From assembly GCA_022565695.1 (NCBI GenBank), contig JAIUME010000005.1, positions 176,803-240,802 on the forward strand: a stretch of 64,000 nucleotides of DNA, in the 5' to 3' direction. The position numbers and the translations under genes were made by a program. This DNA comes from Alcanivorax sp. Lineage in GTDB: Bacteria > Pseudomonadota > Gammaproteobacteria > Pseudomonadales > Alcanivoracaceae. Below the pieces are notes generated by a model that saw nothing but the letters and a program-made list of their open reading frames with translations, had not been told where the DNA came from and did no database searches. Shown here one piece after another: positions 18,212 to 27,976 of the stretch. Position 1 is the stretch's first letter, and each line of letters starts with the position of its first letter.

Positions 18212-18638
18212 AACCCTCGCCATACTCGCTGCAGGCAGCTTTTTTCTGGTGGGGCTGCTGACCGGCGTCTGGAAATACCAGCAGATTCATACCCGCGAAA
18301 CTGCCGAAGCGCATCCGTACGTGAACATCGCGCATCGCACCGCATTGTTGTACGCCTTTGCCTGCCTGCTGCTGGCCAAGTTCGCGCAATTGAGTGTGCT
18401 GTCGGATACCGTGAACACCATCGCCGTGGCCGTACAGGTCGTGTTCTTTGCGGCGGCTGTGCTGTCTTATGTGCTGCATGGCTGGCTGGCCGACACCGAT
18501 AACCAGCTGCGGCGCCCGCATCGATTGGGCAAGGGCACCCTGCCTGGCGGGCTGATGGTGCTGTTTATGTGGGCATTGATCGCCGGAGAGATTGGTGGAT
18601 TTCTGGTGTTGTTCTACGGCGTGATTCTCGGGCTATGA
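18198..18638 (+). CDS. Four-helix integral membrane protein
   Basis: The 146-residue product has four predicted membrane segments: LAILAAGSFFLVGLLTGVW, TALLYAFACLLLAKFAQL, IAVAVQVVFFAAAVLSYVL and LMVLFMWALIAGEIGGFLVL. A conserved-looking HIAHR/HPYVNIAHR stretch follows the first helix, giving possible ligand histidines. It lies in the SDR operon, overlapping the gene before by 14 bp and the gene after by 4 bp. The function is unknown; proteins of this shape are often annotated only as membrane proteins. Confidence 0.75.
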   Translation: MQAAETLAILAAGSFFLVGLLTGVWKYQQIHTRETAEAHPYVNIAHRTALLYAFACLLLAKFAQLSVLSDTVNTIAVAVQVVFFAAAVLSYVLHGWLADTDNQLRRPHRLGKGTLPGGLMVLFMWALIAGEIGGFLVLFYGVILGL

Positions 18639-19249
18639 GATCAGGTCGTCGCACATGGCCCTGGTGGGCTGCCGCTCTGCTGCTGGTGCCCCTCGTGTGG
18701 TACAGCGCCCTCGCGCTCAGCATTTACCTTTATGCGGATGAATATGACGCCTCGCCATCCGATGCCGCCATCGTACTCGGTGCCGCCGTGTGGGACGACC
18801 AGCCATCACCGGTCTTTCGCGAACGCATCAATCATGGGGTGTGGCTATACCAGCAGGGCATTGTGGAAACGCTGATATTCACCGGCGGCATCGGCCCGGG
18901 GAAGTCCTTCTCGGAAGCTGCTGTGGCACGCGACTATGCCATCGCAGCGGGCGTGCCGGCCGAGGATATTCTTGTGGAAGAGGTATCGACCGTTACTGAA
19001 GAGAACCTGATACAGGCCAAGCAGATCATTGCTGCACGTGGCATAGGCCGAGTGCTGATTGTCAGCGATCCGTTGCATATGCGGCGCGCTATCGTGATCG
19101 CCAGGCAGCAGGGGCTGGAGGCGTATCCGTCGCCTACGCCAACGTCCATGTTTCGGAGTTGGCGTACCAGGGCGCTTTTCATAGTTGATGAGGCATATTA
19201 TCTCTGGGGCCAACAGCTCAGAACAGCAGGACGCTATTACACCCATTAA
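18635..19249 (+). CDS. YdcF/SanA-like DUF218 protein
   Basis: The 204-residue protein has one N-terminal membrane anchor (WWAAALLLVPLVWYSALALSI) and a DUF218 domain. Its signatures are DAAIVLGAAVWDDQPSPVF near 40, the ERINHGVWLYQQG helix, LIFTGGIGPG, then SEAAVARDYAIAAGVP and VTEENLIQAK. SanA/YdcF-type proteins are linked to envelope integrity and vancomycin tolerance. The start codon overlaps the previous stop (ATGA), so it is the third gene of the SDR operon. Confidence 0.85.
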   Translation: MRSGRRTWPWWAAALLLVPLVWYSALALSIYLYADEYDASPSDAAIVLGAAVWDDQPSPVFRERINHGVWLYQQGIVETLIFTGGIGPGKSFSEAAVARDYAIAAGVPAEDILVEEVSTVTEENLIQAKQIIAARGIGRVLIVSDPLHMRRAIVIARQQGLEAYPSPTPTSMFRSWRTRALFIVDEAYYLWGQQLRTAGRYYTH

Positions 19250-19337
19250 CCTTGTTCATATCAGGCCAATGATCAGGGCTGGTGCAGTACATGCTCCCGG
19301 ACGGCAAGTGTCTTACTTCAAGAGTACGGAGAGACAG

Positions 19338-20039
19338 ATGAATCAAGAAGAAATAAAAGCGCTGTTTGATCAACAGGCCGCTGGCTATGACACGCAGTGG
19401 TCGAAAACGGCCCCGATTCGAGACTGTCTCCACTTGCTCCTTGCATCACTGTTTTCCGAACTGCCCGATGAGGCACGGATTCTCTGTGTTGGCGTGGGTA
19501 CTGGCGATGAACTGATCTACCTTGCCTTGAAGAATCCCGGCTGGCGCTTTACGGCGGTTGAGCCCTCCGGCGCCATGCTTGATATCTGTCGCCAACGGGC
19601 TGAGGCAACAGGGGTCGCGTCTCGCTGTATATTTCATGAGGGCTATCTTGACTCGGTGGCAAGCATCGACCAGCACGATGCTGCCACCTGCTTTCTGGTG
19701 TCCCAGTTCTTTCTGGATCAGGCTGAGCGGTCACGGTTTTTCAGCGGTATAGCAAACAGATTGAAGCCCGGCGCCCTGCTTGCGAGTTCGGATCTGGCGT
19801 CAGATGTTGCGTCGCGTGAGTACGACGTATTGCTTCATGCCTGGATGAATATGATGGCGGCGGCGGATATTACGCCGGAGGCCGTGGCGCGAATGCGCAA
19901 CGCTTATGCCAATGATGTGGGTGTGTTGCCGCCTGCCGGGATTGCCGCGATTATTGAGTCAGGTGGTTTTGAGCTTCCGGTGCTGTTTTTTCAGGCGGGG
20001 TTGATTCATGCGTGGGTGTCGAGAACGCCGCTGGGTTGA
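19338..20039 (+). CDS. SAM-dependent class I methyltransferase
   Basis: This 233-residue protein has the Rossmann-like methyltransferase core: ILCVGVGTGDELIYLA (motif I, residues 46-61), FTAVEPSGAMLDIC (motif II, acidic residue after the second strand), and a later ATCFLVSQFF strand. The GVGTG motif replaces the more usual GxGxG. It begins at an ATG preceded by GGAGAGACAG. It follows the YdcF gene by 88 bp and ends next to a family B inverted repeat. The substrate is unknown. Confidence 0.85.
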   Translation: MNQEEIKALFDQQAAGYDTQWSKTAPIRDCLHLLLASLFSELPDEARILCVGVGTGDELIYLALKNPGWRFTAVEPSGAMLDICRQRAEATGVASRCIFHEGYLDSVASIDQHDAATCFLVSQFFLDQAERSRFFSGIANRLKPGALLASSDLASDVASREYDVLLHAWMNMMAAADITPEAVARMRNAYANDVGVLPPAGIAAIIESGGFELPVLFFQAGLIHAWVSRTPLG

Positions 20040-20086
20040 GGGGTGATTGTACTGATCAGCAGCGTAATTTCCGGGTGGGGTGCGAT

Positions 20087-20165
20087 GGTGCGCTTCGCTG
20101 CGCTCAGCACACCCTACGGGGACCCTGTAGCAATGTAGGGTGTGCTGAGCAGAGCGAAGCGCACC
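20087..20165. repeat. Family B inverted pair (candidate bidirectional terminator)
   Basis: Two copies of the family B unit face each other at 20087-20118 and 20135-20165. Both contain CGCTCAGCACACCCTACG or a near match. They lie between the 3' ends of the methyltransferase and MFS genes, so the long imperfect hairpin could stop transcription in both directions. Confidence 0.8.
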
Positions 20166-20169
20166 GGGC

Positions 20170-21720
20170 TCAGGCGGGCGCCTCATCCGCATCAGGCTGC
20201 TCAATCCTCTGCGCAGGCAAGTGCTTCAGCAGCACGGCAGTCAACACCGCCGTACCCGTCACAATAGCCGCACCAATCCACGCATTGGTGTGCAGCGCCA
20301 GGCTGAAGGCGTTGCGGGCGGCGGCCAGCACCGCCTCGCCCTCTGCGCCGCCGATCTCCTCTGCAATGTTGAGCGCTCCGCCCAAAGTATCCATGGCGAT
20401 AATGGTCATCTCGGCAGACAGATCGCCTGGCAGGGTGTCTTGCAGGCGCAGGCGGTACACGGCGGCGCCGATGCTGCCGATGACGGCAATGCCCAACGCC
20501 ATACCCAGTTCACTGGCGGTTTCCGATGTGGCAGCAGCCGCGCCGGCCTTCGCCGGTGGCGCGGAGCTGACCACCAGATCGGTGCCGAGAATCGCCATCG
20601 GCATGACGCCAAGCCCCATCACCACCATACCCACCATCAGGTAGATCAGCGTGTCCATGCCGTTTGCCTGGGCCATAAGCGCGAAACCAAGGGCTGCGAA
20701 CAACAAGCCGCTGCTGACCAGTACACCAGGGCGAATCCGCCGGGCAAACCAGGGCACCAGCATCGAGCCGCACACCTGCGCCAGGGTAGCCGGCAGCATC
20801 ACCAGACCAGCGCGGAATGGCGACAGGCCAAGGACGCCCTGCAGGTACTGAAACACCATCAGCCAGGCGCCGGACAAGGCGAGAATCGTCAGCATCAATG
20901 CCAGCACGGAGGTGCTGAAGGCGCGATTCAGGAACAGGGCCATGTCGAACATCGGGACTAACAAGCGGCGTTGCCGGCGAATGAACAGGTAACCGATCAA
21001 CACGCCAGCGAACATGGCCGCCAGTGCGCTCAGGCTGACGCCATTGCGGGCCATGTCCTTGAGGCCGTAGATCACGCCCAGGAAGGTCGCCACGGACATC
21101 AGTGCGCTGGTGAAATCCAGCTTCGCGGTGTGCGTATCGCGGAATTCGGGCAGCAGAAACGGGCCGGTGAGCAATAGCAGCAGCATCACCGGCACGCCCA
21201 GCAGGAACACCGAGCCCCACCAGAAAAATTCCAGCATGGCGCCGCCAACCAATGGCCCCAGGGCGCTGCCAACGATAAACCCGGTCATCCAGACCGTAAT
21301 GGCTACGGTGCGCTCGCGGTCCACTTCAAACATGTTGCGGATCAGCGACAGGGTCGAGGGCATCAGGGTCGCGCCAGCGATGCCCAGTAATGCGCGGGTG
21401 GCAATGAGCATTTCAGCGCTGGTGGAAAACGCTGCCATTACCGATGCCACAGCAAAGGCCACAGCGCCGATCAGCAGCAGGCGACGGCGGCCAATGCGAT
21501 CACCGAGTGTGCCCATGGTGATCAGGAAGCCGGCAATCATGAAGCCATAGATATCCAGTATCCACAGCAGCTGGGCACTGGTGGGCTTGAGATCCGCGCT
21601 GAGCTGCGGCACGGCAAGGTGCAGCACGGTCATATCCAGCGCCAGCAGTAATGTCGGCAGTACCAGTACCGCCAGGCCCAGCCATTCGCGTTTACCGGCG
21701 GGGCGCGGTGAGGTTGTCAT
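20170..21720 (-). CDS. DHA2-family MFS exporter (EmrB/QacA/SmvA-like)
   Basis: The 516-residue protein has about 14 hydrophobic segments, as in the 14-helix DHA2 drug:H+ antiporters. The first helix contains LDMTVLHLAVPQLSADL, and motif A appears as GTLGDRIGRRRLLLIG. An ITVWMTGFIVGSALGPLVGG stretch matches motif C. SmvA/QacA-type pumps export cationic biocides and dyes. It is monocistronic, with its 3' end against the family B hairpin. Substrate is inferred only from family. Confidence 0.9.
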   Translation of the reverse strand: MTTSPRPAGKREWLGLAVLVLPTLLLALDMTVLHLAVPQLSADLKPTSAQLLWILDIYGFMIAGFLITMGTLGDRIGRRRLLLIGAVAFAVASVMAAFSTSAEMLIATRALLGIAGATLMPSTLSLIRNMFEVDRERTVAITVWMTGFIVGSALGPLVGGAMLEFFWWGSVFLLGVPVMLLLLLTGPFLLPEFRDTHTAKLDFTSALMSVATFLGVIYGLKDMARNGVSLSALAAMFAGVLIGYLFIRRQRRLLVPMFDMALFLNRAFSTSVLALMLTILALSGAWLMVFQYLQGVLGLSPFRAGLVMLPATLAQVCGSMLVPWFARRIRPGVLVSSGLLFAALGFALMAQANGMDTLIYLMVGMVVMGLGVMPMAILGTDLVVSSAPPAKAGAAAATSETASELGMALGIAVIGSIGAAVYRLRLQDTLPGDLSAEMTIIAMDTLGGALNIAEEIGGAEGEAVLAAARNAFSLALHTNAWIGAAIVTGTAVLTAVLLKHLPAQRIEQPDADEAPA

Positions 21721-22057
21721 TGTGGTGCTCCTGGTTGTGGTGCTTGTGGTTGTGGTGCTTGTACAAAGGGGTCGCCGGGAGTCTGGGACCTGAACCTTGC
21801 TTCAGGTCAAGGGGTGATCTGGATTTATGGGTGTTGCGGTTCAGTGTGGTGTGGTGCGCTGGTGCGCCAGTCCGATTCGCCTCGCTCAGCACACCCTACG
21901 TTTGGGTATTGTCGCATTGGGGGAGGGGCTTTCGACAGGTTACGTTACGCTGTGTCCGAAATTTGTCAGCATTGTGTTGTCTGGCGTCGTGGCGTCATCT
22001 GGCTGACATGAAGCGTGGAGACCCTGTCGGCTTTCCGAGTATGGCGGGGCGGCAACA
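21721..22057. other. Divergent intergenic region with tandem and family B repeats
   Basis: Between the MFS and phosphatase genes, 21722-21765 carries short tandem units of the type TGGTTGTGGTGCTTG. The 47-bp long form of family B occupies 21854-21900. About 150 bp then remain before the phosphatase start, containing no clear promoter. No small coding region was accepted here. Confidence 0.6.
21854..21900 (+). repeat. Family B repeat, 47-bp long form
   Basis: This unit begins GGTGCGCTGGTGCGCCAG and ends CTCAGCACACCCTACG. It recurs inverted at 23621-23668 after the phosphatase gene, so that gene is flanked by inverted copies. Confidence 0.8.
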
Positions 22058-23560
22058 ATGGCTGACAACAGGGTTTCATCGACGCGACGTGCGTTACTTC
22101 AGGGGCTGGCAGGCGCAACACTGGCGGCGGGCGCAACCGGTTGTGGCGGCGGCAGCAGTGGTGCGCCGGGCACCGGGGCCACCACCCAGCCAGGCAGCAC
22201 GCCTGACGCACCGCCGAGCGGCCCCCATGCGCCTCGTGGCGTCCATGTCAGCGTGGTGGAAGACCCGCATACCACCCGCACCCTCACCTGGTTCACGGAC
22301 GGGCTCAGCTCGCCGCCCTCCATGGCCATCTTCGATCAGCCGCCGACGCGGCTCAGTGCCGCAGAGGATGCCAAGCGTCCCTTTGCGCGGGGCACCAGCA
22401 GCACGGCGGAACGCACCTTCGGGGTCAATGCGCAGACCCATCGCGTAACGCTGCGTGGTCTGGATCCGGAGCGACCAATTCGCTATCGCGTCGGTTCCGA
22501 GCAAGGGGGCTGGTCGCGTACTTTCTGGCTTGACCCGGTGCCCAGGAACACCTGGCGTTTCATGCACTTTGGCGACCATGGCGTCAGTGCGCGTGCGCAT
22601 CGGGTCACCGAGGAAGCTTTGAAGCATCCTTCTGATCTTTTATTGCTGGCGGGTGATCTGTCCTATGCCGATGGCAATCAGCCAGTCTGGGATCAATGGT
22701 TCAATGACGTCGAGCCATTGCTCGCCTCTACCATCACCATGTCGGCGCCCGGCAATCATGAGGCCAAGGACGGCGGCGGGCGCGAATCAGGCCAGGCCTT
22801 CAAAAGCCGTCTGACGCACCCGGACCCGCGGCTGTCGGTGGTGGGTAACAACCAGGGCAGCACGTTTTATTCATTCCGCTTTAATCGTGTGCACTTTCTG
22901 GTCAGCAGCGCGGGCGCGTTGATCGAGGATTTCTCGCTGGCGGAAGAGCTGGTCAATATGGAAGTGGATCTGGCATCGGCGGCGCTCGCACGTCTGCGCG
23001 GCGAAATCGATTTCATTGCAGTGATGCAGCATTACCCGATCTGGACGGATCAACTGGGGCGCAGCCCGGCCAACTTTACTCTGGTAGCACTGGAGGAGGA
23101 CATTCTGTTGCGCTATGGCGTGGATCTGCTGCTGGTCGGGCACGATCACGTTTACCAACGCTCGCAGAAGATGGCCTATGGCAGCAACTCACCGCTCGGC
23201 TATGTGCAGGTGATGGTGGGCACCGGTGGGCAGTCCGTGCGACTCTTTGATGAATCACCGCAGCGCTGGTCGGCGTTCCAGTTCATCGGCCTGGGGCTGG
23301 CAACCTATGAGGTGTCGCCGGGCAGGATTACCGGCACCTTTCATGGTGCTGCGCCGGAGGGCGACGAGGGGGACGCGTTGCAAACCGTGCTGGAGCCGTT
23401 TGCCGTGCGGGATACGTTCAGCATCGAGCGGCGCAGCCTTGCGGCCTGCGAACAATGCGCCCTGCCACCGCGTGACCCGGATGTATTGTTGCGGAATTTC
23501 CCGTTAATTGTTCATCACACGCGTATGCGTAATCGGTTGGCGTTTGAGCATTGTGGGTGA
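22058..23560 (+). CDS. Tat-exported purple acid phosphatase-like metallophosphatase
   Basis: This 500-residue protein has a twin-arginine signal (SSTRRALLQGLAGATLAAGA then TGCGGG, which may also be a lipobox). A fibronectin-like N-terminal domain (about 60-165) is followed by a calcineurin-type metallophosphoesterase domain. The metal-binding blocks are MHFGDHG, LLAGDLSYADG, SAPGNHEAKD, VMQHYPIW and VGHDHVYQRS, in the order typical of purple acid phosphatases, though the first block lacks the usual D-x-G spacing. It likely hydrolyses phosphate esters in the periplasm. The gene sits alone between family B copies. Confidence 0.88.
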   Translation: MADNRVSSTRRALLQGLAGATLAAGATGCGGGSSGAPGTGATTQPGSTPDAPPSGPHAPRGVHVSVVEDPHTTRTLTWFTDGLSSPPSMAIFDQPPTRLSAAEDAKRPFARGTSSTAERTFGVNAQTHRVTLRGLDPERPIRYRVGSEQGGWSRTFWLDPVPRNTWRFMHFGDHGVSARAHRVTEEALKHPSDLLLLAGDLSYADGNQPVWDQWFNDVEPLLASTITMSAPGNHEAKDGGGRESGQAFKSRLTHPDPRLSVVGNNQGSTFYSFRFNRVHFLVSSAGALIEDFSLAEELVNMEVDLASAALARLRGEIDFIAVMQHYPIWTDQLGRSPANFTLVALEEDILLRYGVDLLLVGHDHVYQRSQKMAYGSNSPLGYVQVMVGTGGQSVRLFDESPQRWSAFQFIGLGLATYEVSPGRITGTFHGAAPEGDEGDALQTVLEPFAVRDTFSIERRSLAACEQCALPPRDPDVLLRNFPLIVHHTRMRNRLAFEHCG

Positions 23561-23573
23561 TGGGGGGGAGGAC

Positions 23574-23668
23574 GGTGCGCTTCGCTGCGCTCAGCACACC
23601 CTACGGGGCGGCGTAGGGGCGTAGGGTGTGCTGAGCACAGCGAATCGGACTGGCGCACCAGCGCACCA
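23574..23668. repeat. Family B inverted pair
   Basis: One copy at 23574-23605 faces an inverted long-form copy at 23621-23668, each with the CACACCCTAC core. They separate the convergent 3' ends of the phosphatase and RND permease genes, and could act as a terminator in both directions. Confidence 0.8.
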
Positions 23669-23686
23669 ATGTCTCAGGCTACCCCC

Positions 23687-26600
23687 TCACCCCGAACCAA
23701 ACTCCTTACGAAACGCCTCACCCACCTTCGCACCCAACAACAGCATGCACGGCGTCAACAACAACGTCAGGGCGGATGCGAATGCGAGGCCGCCCGCGAT
23801 GGCGCTGGACAGCTGAGCCCACCATTGGGTCGACGGCGCGCTGAAACCCAGGCTGGGCTCGAACAGATTGACGTTGATGCCCAGCACCATGGGCATCAAC
23901 CCGAGCACGGTGGTGCCGGCGGTCAGCAGCACCGGCCGCAGACGCAGTGATCCCGCCTCCAGCGCCGCTTCTGCAGGCGCCATGCCCTGCCCGCGCATTT
24001 CGTTATAGGTATCAATCAATACGATATTGTTATTCACCACGATTCCGGCCAACGCGATGATGCCCATGCCCACCATCACCACACCAAACGGCTGGCTGTT
24101 TATCAGCAGCCCGATCAGAATGCCGGCGGTGGAGAAGACGATGGCCGACAACACCAGCATGGCCTGGAACATGCTGTTGAACTGGGTCACCAGAATGATC
24201 AGCATCATGAAGATGGCAACAATGAATGCAGACACCAGAAACTGCGCTGTTTCCTGCTGATCCATTTGCTCACCCGCCAGTGACAGCATGACGCCCTCCG
24301 GCAAGTCATCCAGTACCGGGCGCAGTGCGCGCAATCTTTCATCCAACTGATAGCCTGTCGCCAGGTCCGCTTGCAGTGTCACGGCGCGACGGCCATCCAC
24401 ACGATGCAGCGTGCCAACTTTTGGCGCGGGCTCCAGTTGTACAAACTGACTGATCGGCACCTGGCCGCGATTGGTGTTGAGTGTCAGCCGCTGCAACTGA
24501 TCGAGATTGCGCCAGGCATCGGGCATGCGCACACGAATATCCACTTCATCAATGGCATCAACGGGGCGATAGGTCGCCAACAGCAATCCGGTGGTGATCA
24601 TCTGCACTGCGCTGCCAATACTGGTGACATCGGCCTCGAAACGCGCCGCTTCTTCACGGTCCACGCGCAAGCGCCATTCCACACCAGGCAGGCTGCGGTT
24701 GTCTTCGATGCCGGTAAAGCCGCCGAGCTTGACCATTTCCGCGCGAATCTGTGCAACCGCTTCATCCGCCAGCGCCGGGTCGCGGGCGCTCACTTCCAGT
24801 TGCACCGGTTTACCCGCCGCCGGGCCCTGCTCGCGCTCCTGGAACTCCAGCACCACGCCAGGTATGTCGCCAATCCGCGATTGCATGTCATCCAGAATCG
24901 CCTGGGCGGGGCGGCGCTGGTGCCAGTCGATCAACTGGAACTGCAACACGCCGATCACATCCGAGCCCTGCTGGCTGGAGGCTGCCGCAAACGAGCGTGC
25001 ATACAGCGCGCGCACTTCGGTCAGCCCTTCAAGGCGCCGTTCCACGTTGCGCACGATGGCATCTTTCTCTTCCACGGACAGATCACCACGGGCCCGCACC
25101 AGCAACTGCGCCGAATCCGGTTCCACCGCCGGGAAAAATTCCACGCCGTGATTGAAGCGGCCGTAAGCCAGGTACACCAGCACGATCAGTAACACGGCTG
25201 CCAGCAGTGTCAGCCCGGGGATTTTCAGTAGCCGGCTCAGCGTACGGCGATAAAGACGCCCGCCCTCTGTGATCAGGGGTTCGCCCGGCGGATGGCGACG
25301 GCTGAGCACCTTGCCCAGCGTCGGCAGGAACACCAGCGCCATACCCAGCGACGCGATCAGACACAGGATCACGGTTGCTGGCAGGTACTTCATGAATTCG
25401 CCCACCATGCCGGGCCAGAACAGCAGCGGCACAAACACGGCCAGCGTGGTCGCTGTGGCGGCAATGATCGGCCAGGCCATACGAATGGCCGCATTGCCCC
25501 AGGCATCCTCCGGTGACTGCCCTTCGCGCAGATTACGATCCGCCAGCTCGGCCACGACGATGGCCCCATCCACCAGCATCCCGGCAACCAGAATCAGGGA
25601 AAACAGCACCACGATATTGGCGGTATAGCCCACCGCCCAGATCATCAGAATACCGGTGAGAAACGCACCGGGAATGGTCAGCCCCACCATCATGGCGGAG
25701 CGCACGCCCATGGCGCCAAGGATGACAATCAGCACCAGCACAACGGCGGTGGTGACATTGTTCAGCAGCTCGGACAGCACATCGTTCACATCACTGGACT
25801 GATCCATGATCAGATCGATCTGCAAGTCTTCCGGCAGCATGGGCAGGGCTTCTTCCAGCAGTGCCTTGACCGCATCAATGGTATGAATGATGTTCGCGCC
25901 CGCCCGCTTGGACACTTCCAGCACGACGGCTGGCTGATCGTTGATGCGGGCATAGCCCATCGGGTCTTTGAAGGTTCGACGGATGTTGGCCACATCACCG
26001 AATGTCACCACGCTGTCGCCATCCACCTTTACCGGCATGGACAGCACATCTTCCAGCTCTTCGATAACGCCAGGGACTTTCAATGCGAGGCGACCGGCGC
26101 CGGTGTCCAGGCTGCCCGCCGCCACCAGACGGTTATTGCGGGAAATCAGACTGAACAGGGTGTCGAAATTGATCCCGTAACTTTGCAGCACCAGAGGGTC
26201 GACGACGATTTCCAGCAGATCTTCGCGCTCGCCGCCGATCTCCACTTCCAGCACATCCGGCACACCTTCGATCGCCTCGCGCAATTCGCGGGCAATCATC
26301 ACCAGCTCTGGCTGGGACAGGGGGCCGGACAGGCCGATGGACAGCACCGGAAACTGGGAGACGTTGACCTCCCGCACGCGGGGCTCTTCCGCTTCATCCG
26401 GAATCTTGGCGCGGGCGATATCCACCCGGTCACGCACGTCCGCCAATGCCCGGCGCGGATCGAAGCCCGCATCAAATTCCAGCGTGATGGAGGCGTAGCC
26501 CTCCGACGCCTGCGCCGTCATCTTGCGCACGCCCTGAATTGCCCGCAGTTCCTGCTCCATGGGGCGCACCAGCAAGCGCTCACCGTCTTCCGGGCTCACA

Positions 26601-26761
26601 CCCTCCAACGTCAGCACCACATAGACCCAGGGGATGGTCACATCCGGGTTGGATTCCTTGGGGATCATTTGCCACGCTGCGGCACCGGCAATCAGCAGAA
26701 ATGCCAGCAACAGCAGTGTTGTCCGCGAGCGGTTCATGGCCGCCAGAATCAAGGTACGCAT
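23687..26761 (-). CDS. RND-type efflux permease
   Basis: This 1024-residue inner-membrane protein fits the hydrophobic/amphiphilic efflux (HAE) type of RND pumps. It has a first helix (TTLLLLAFLLIAGAAAWQ), a large periplasmic loop, a helix cluster with LILVAGMLVDGAIVVAE (the conserved Asp of the proton path in helix 4) and a second loop and helix cluster. The NNNIVLIDTYNEMRGQG segment near the end is characteristic. Its start codon overlaps the stop of the adaptor gene (ATGA). No outer-membrane factor gene is adjacent, so a TolC-like partner must come from elsewhere. Substrate unknown. Confidence 0.92.
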   Translation of the reverse strand: MRTLILAAMNRSRTTLLLLAFLLIAGAAAWQMIPKESNPDVTIPWVYVVLTLEGVSPEDGERLLVRPMEQELRAIQGVRKMTAQASEGYASITLEFDAGFDPRRALADVRDRVDIARAKIPDEAEEPRVREVNVSQFPVLSIGLSGPLSQPELVMIARELREAIEGVPDVLEVEIGGEREDLLEIVVDPLVLQSYGINFDTLFSLISRNNRLVAAGSLDTGAGRLALKVPGVIEELEDVLSMPVKVDGDSVVTFGDVANIRRTFKDPMGYARINDQPAVVLEVSKRAGANIIHTIDAVKALLEEALPMLPEDLQIDLIMDQSSDVNDVLSELLNNVTTAVVLVLIVILGAMGVRSAMMVGLTIPGAFLTGILMIWAVGYTANIVVLFSLILVAGMLVDGAIVVAELADRNLREGQSPEDAWGNAAIRMAWPIIAATATTLAVFVPLLFWPGMVGEFMKYLPATVILCLIASLGMALVFLPTLGKVLSRRHPPGEPLITEGGRLYRRTLSRLLKIPGLTLLAAVLLIVLVYLAYGRFNHGVEFFPAVEPDSAQLLVRARGDLSVEEKDAIVRNVERRLEGLTEVRALYARSFAAASSQQGSDVIGVLQFQLIDWHQRRPAQAILDDMQSRIGDIPGVVLEFQEREQGPAAGKPVQLEVSARDPALADEAVAQIRAEMVKLGGFTGIEDNRSLPGVEWRLRVDREEAARFEADVTSIGSAVQMITTGLLLATYRPVDAIDEVDIRVRMPDAWRNLDQLQRLTLNTNRGQVPISQFVQLEPAPKVGTLHRVDGRRAVTLQADLATGYQLDERLRALRPVLDDLPEGVMLSLAGEQMDQQETAQFLVSAFIVAIFMMLIILVTQFNSMFQAMLVLSAIVFSTAGILIGLLINSQPFGVVMVGMGIIALAGIVVNNNIVLIDTYNEMRGQGMAPAEAALEAGSLRLRPVLLTAGTTVLGLMPMVLGINVNLFEPSLGFSAPSTQWWAQLSSAIAGGLAFASALTLLLTPCMLLLGAKVGEAFRKEFGSG

Positions 26762-27900
26762 CAGGAGGGCTCACCCGCCTCGTCGGTCGGCTCATCCTGC
26801 GCTTCCGGCTCTTCCTGATCCGTCTTCTCTTCCCGGGCATCAACCTGTTCGCCCTCGGCGACAAAACCGCCGCCGGCGGTGATCAGGCGCACCTGTTCGG
26901 GTAGCCCGTCGACCCAGGCCGCGCGGCTGGTGGCGCTGAGCAGGCGAACCCGGGTGAGTTGCACCCGGTTGTCCTCATCCAGATGCCGCACCGCCAGCTT
27001 GCCGTCGTCATCCAGCACCAGCAGCGCCGGGGAAAGGCTATGGGCCGCCCGCTCCGGCAAAGCGATGTCGAGGGTTGCACTGGCCCCGGCGAGACGCCGG
27101 CGATCCGGGTTCGCGACCTCGACTTCGACACGGTAGCTGCGCGTGCTTTCATGGGCGCGACTGGCGACAAAGATCACCTCGCCGTCCAGGGACTCGCCAT
27201 CAAGCAGTGTCACACTGACCGGCAAGCCGGGGGCGATGTCCGTGATGTCCCGCTGGCTCACCCAGGCACTGGCCTTGAGTCGCTCATCTTCCACCAGATC
27301 AGCATAGACCTCGCCGACCTGCAGAAAATCGCCTTCCTCTACCATCAACTGGTTGATCACCCCGGCAAACGGCGCGCGTGGCCGCGTATGAGCCATCTGC
27401 TGGCGCAGCGCGGCCTGCTCTGCCTCTGCCTGAGCCAGAGTGCTGCGCAGGCGCAGCAGTTCGCTCTCGGAGCTCAGGCCACGCCCTTGTAAACGTTCGG
27501 CGCCGGCCAGTTCTGCCCGCTGAGCGGCCAACTCGGCTTCGGTGCGCGCCAGACGCGCGGGAATGTCTTCCTGATCCAGCTCCAGAATGACCGCGTTATG
27601 GGCCACCCTGCCCCCTTCACGCACCCGCAGCGTCTCGACTTGCCCCGCTGCGCGTGCGCGCAGCGCCACTTCACGCCACGGCAACAGCTGCCCCTGGGCA
27701 CGAACGCGGGCCTGATACGGCTCAGCCATCTGGTCACGTACTTCGACCCGATTTAGTGTGGCGGCACGCTCTGTCTCGGCGTCAGCATCCGGCGCCTGAT
27801 CACGGAATGACTGGCGTTCGCCAGTCAGCAGCCATACCAATAGCAGCACGCCAAGCACGATGGCGATCTGAACGGAGCGGGACGGGGTGCGCAAACGCAT
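26761..27900 (-). CDS. RND efflux periplasmic adaptor (membrane fusion protein)
   Basis: The product (379 residues from the ATG at 27900) has an N-terminal membrane anchor (QIAIVLGVLLLVWLL). A biotinyl-lipoyl half-motif (VALRARAAGQVETLRVREGG) precedes a short coiled coil (about 130-180, with EAELAAQRAELAGAERLQGR), then the second lipoyl half (PFAGVINQLMVEEGDFLQ) and a beta barrel. It ends in an acidic tail. Such adaptors link RND permeases to outer-membrane channels. A TTG seven codons upstream is possible, but the ATG fits better. It is coupled to the permease gene. Confidence 0.9.
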   Translation of the reverse strand: MRLRTPSRSVQIAIVLGVLLLVWLLTGERQSFRDQAPDADAETERAATLNRVEVRDQMAEPYQARVRAQGQLLPWREVALRARAAGQVETLRVREGGRVAHNAVILELDQEDIPARLARTEAELAAQRAELAGAERLQGRGLSSESELLRLRSTLAQAEAEQAALRQQMAHTRPRAPFAGVINQLMVEEGDFLQVGEVYADLVEDERLKASAWVSQRDITDIAPGLPVSVTLLDGESLDGEVIFVASRAHESTRSYRVEVEVANPDRRRLAGASATLDIALPERAAHSLSPALLVLDDDGKLAVRHLDEDNRVQLTRVRLLSATSRAAWVDGLPEQVRLITAGGGFVAEGEQVDAREEKTDQEEPEAQDEPTDEAGEPS

Positions 27901-27976
27901 GGGGAGCAAACCTGATATCAAAAACGTCAGGCGACACTATAGGAAAAACACCTGTTCCGCACCATGGTACAACTGC

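Noticed and set aside
25883..26818. Long plus-strand open frame inside the RND permease region
   Set aside because: It is antisense to the permease, has a low-complexity His/Gln-rich composition and no RBS.
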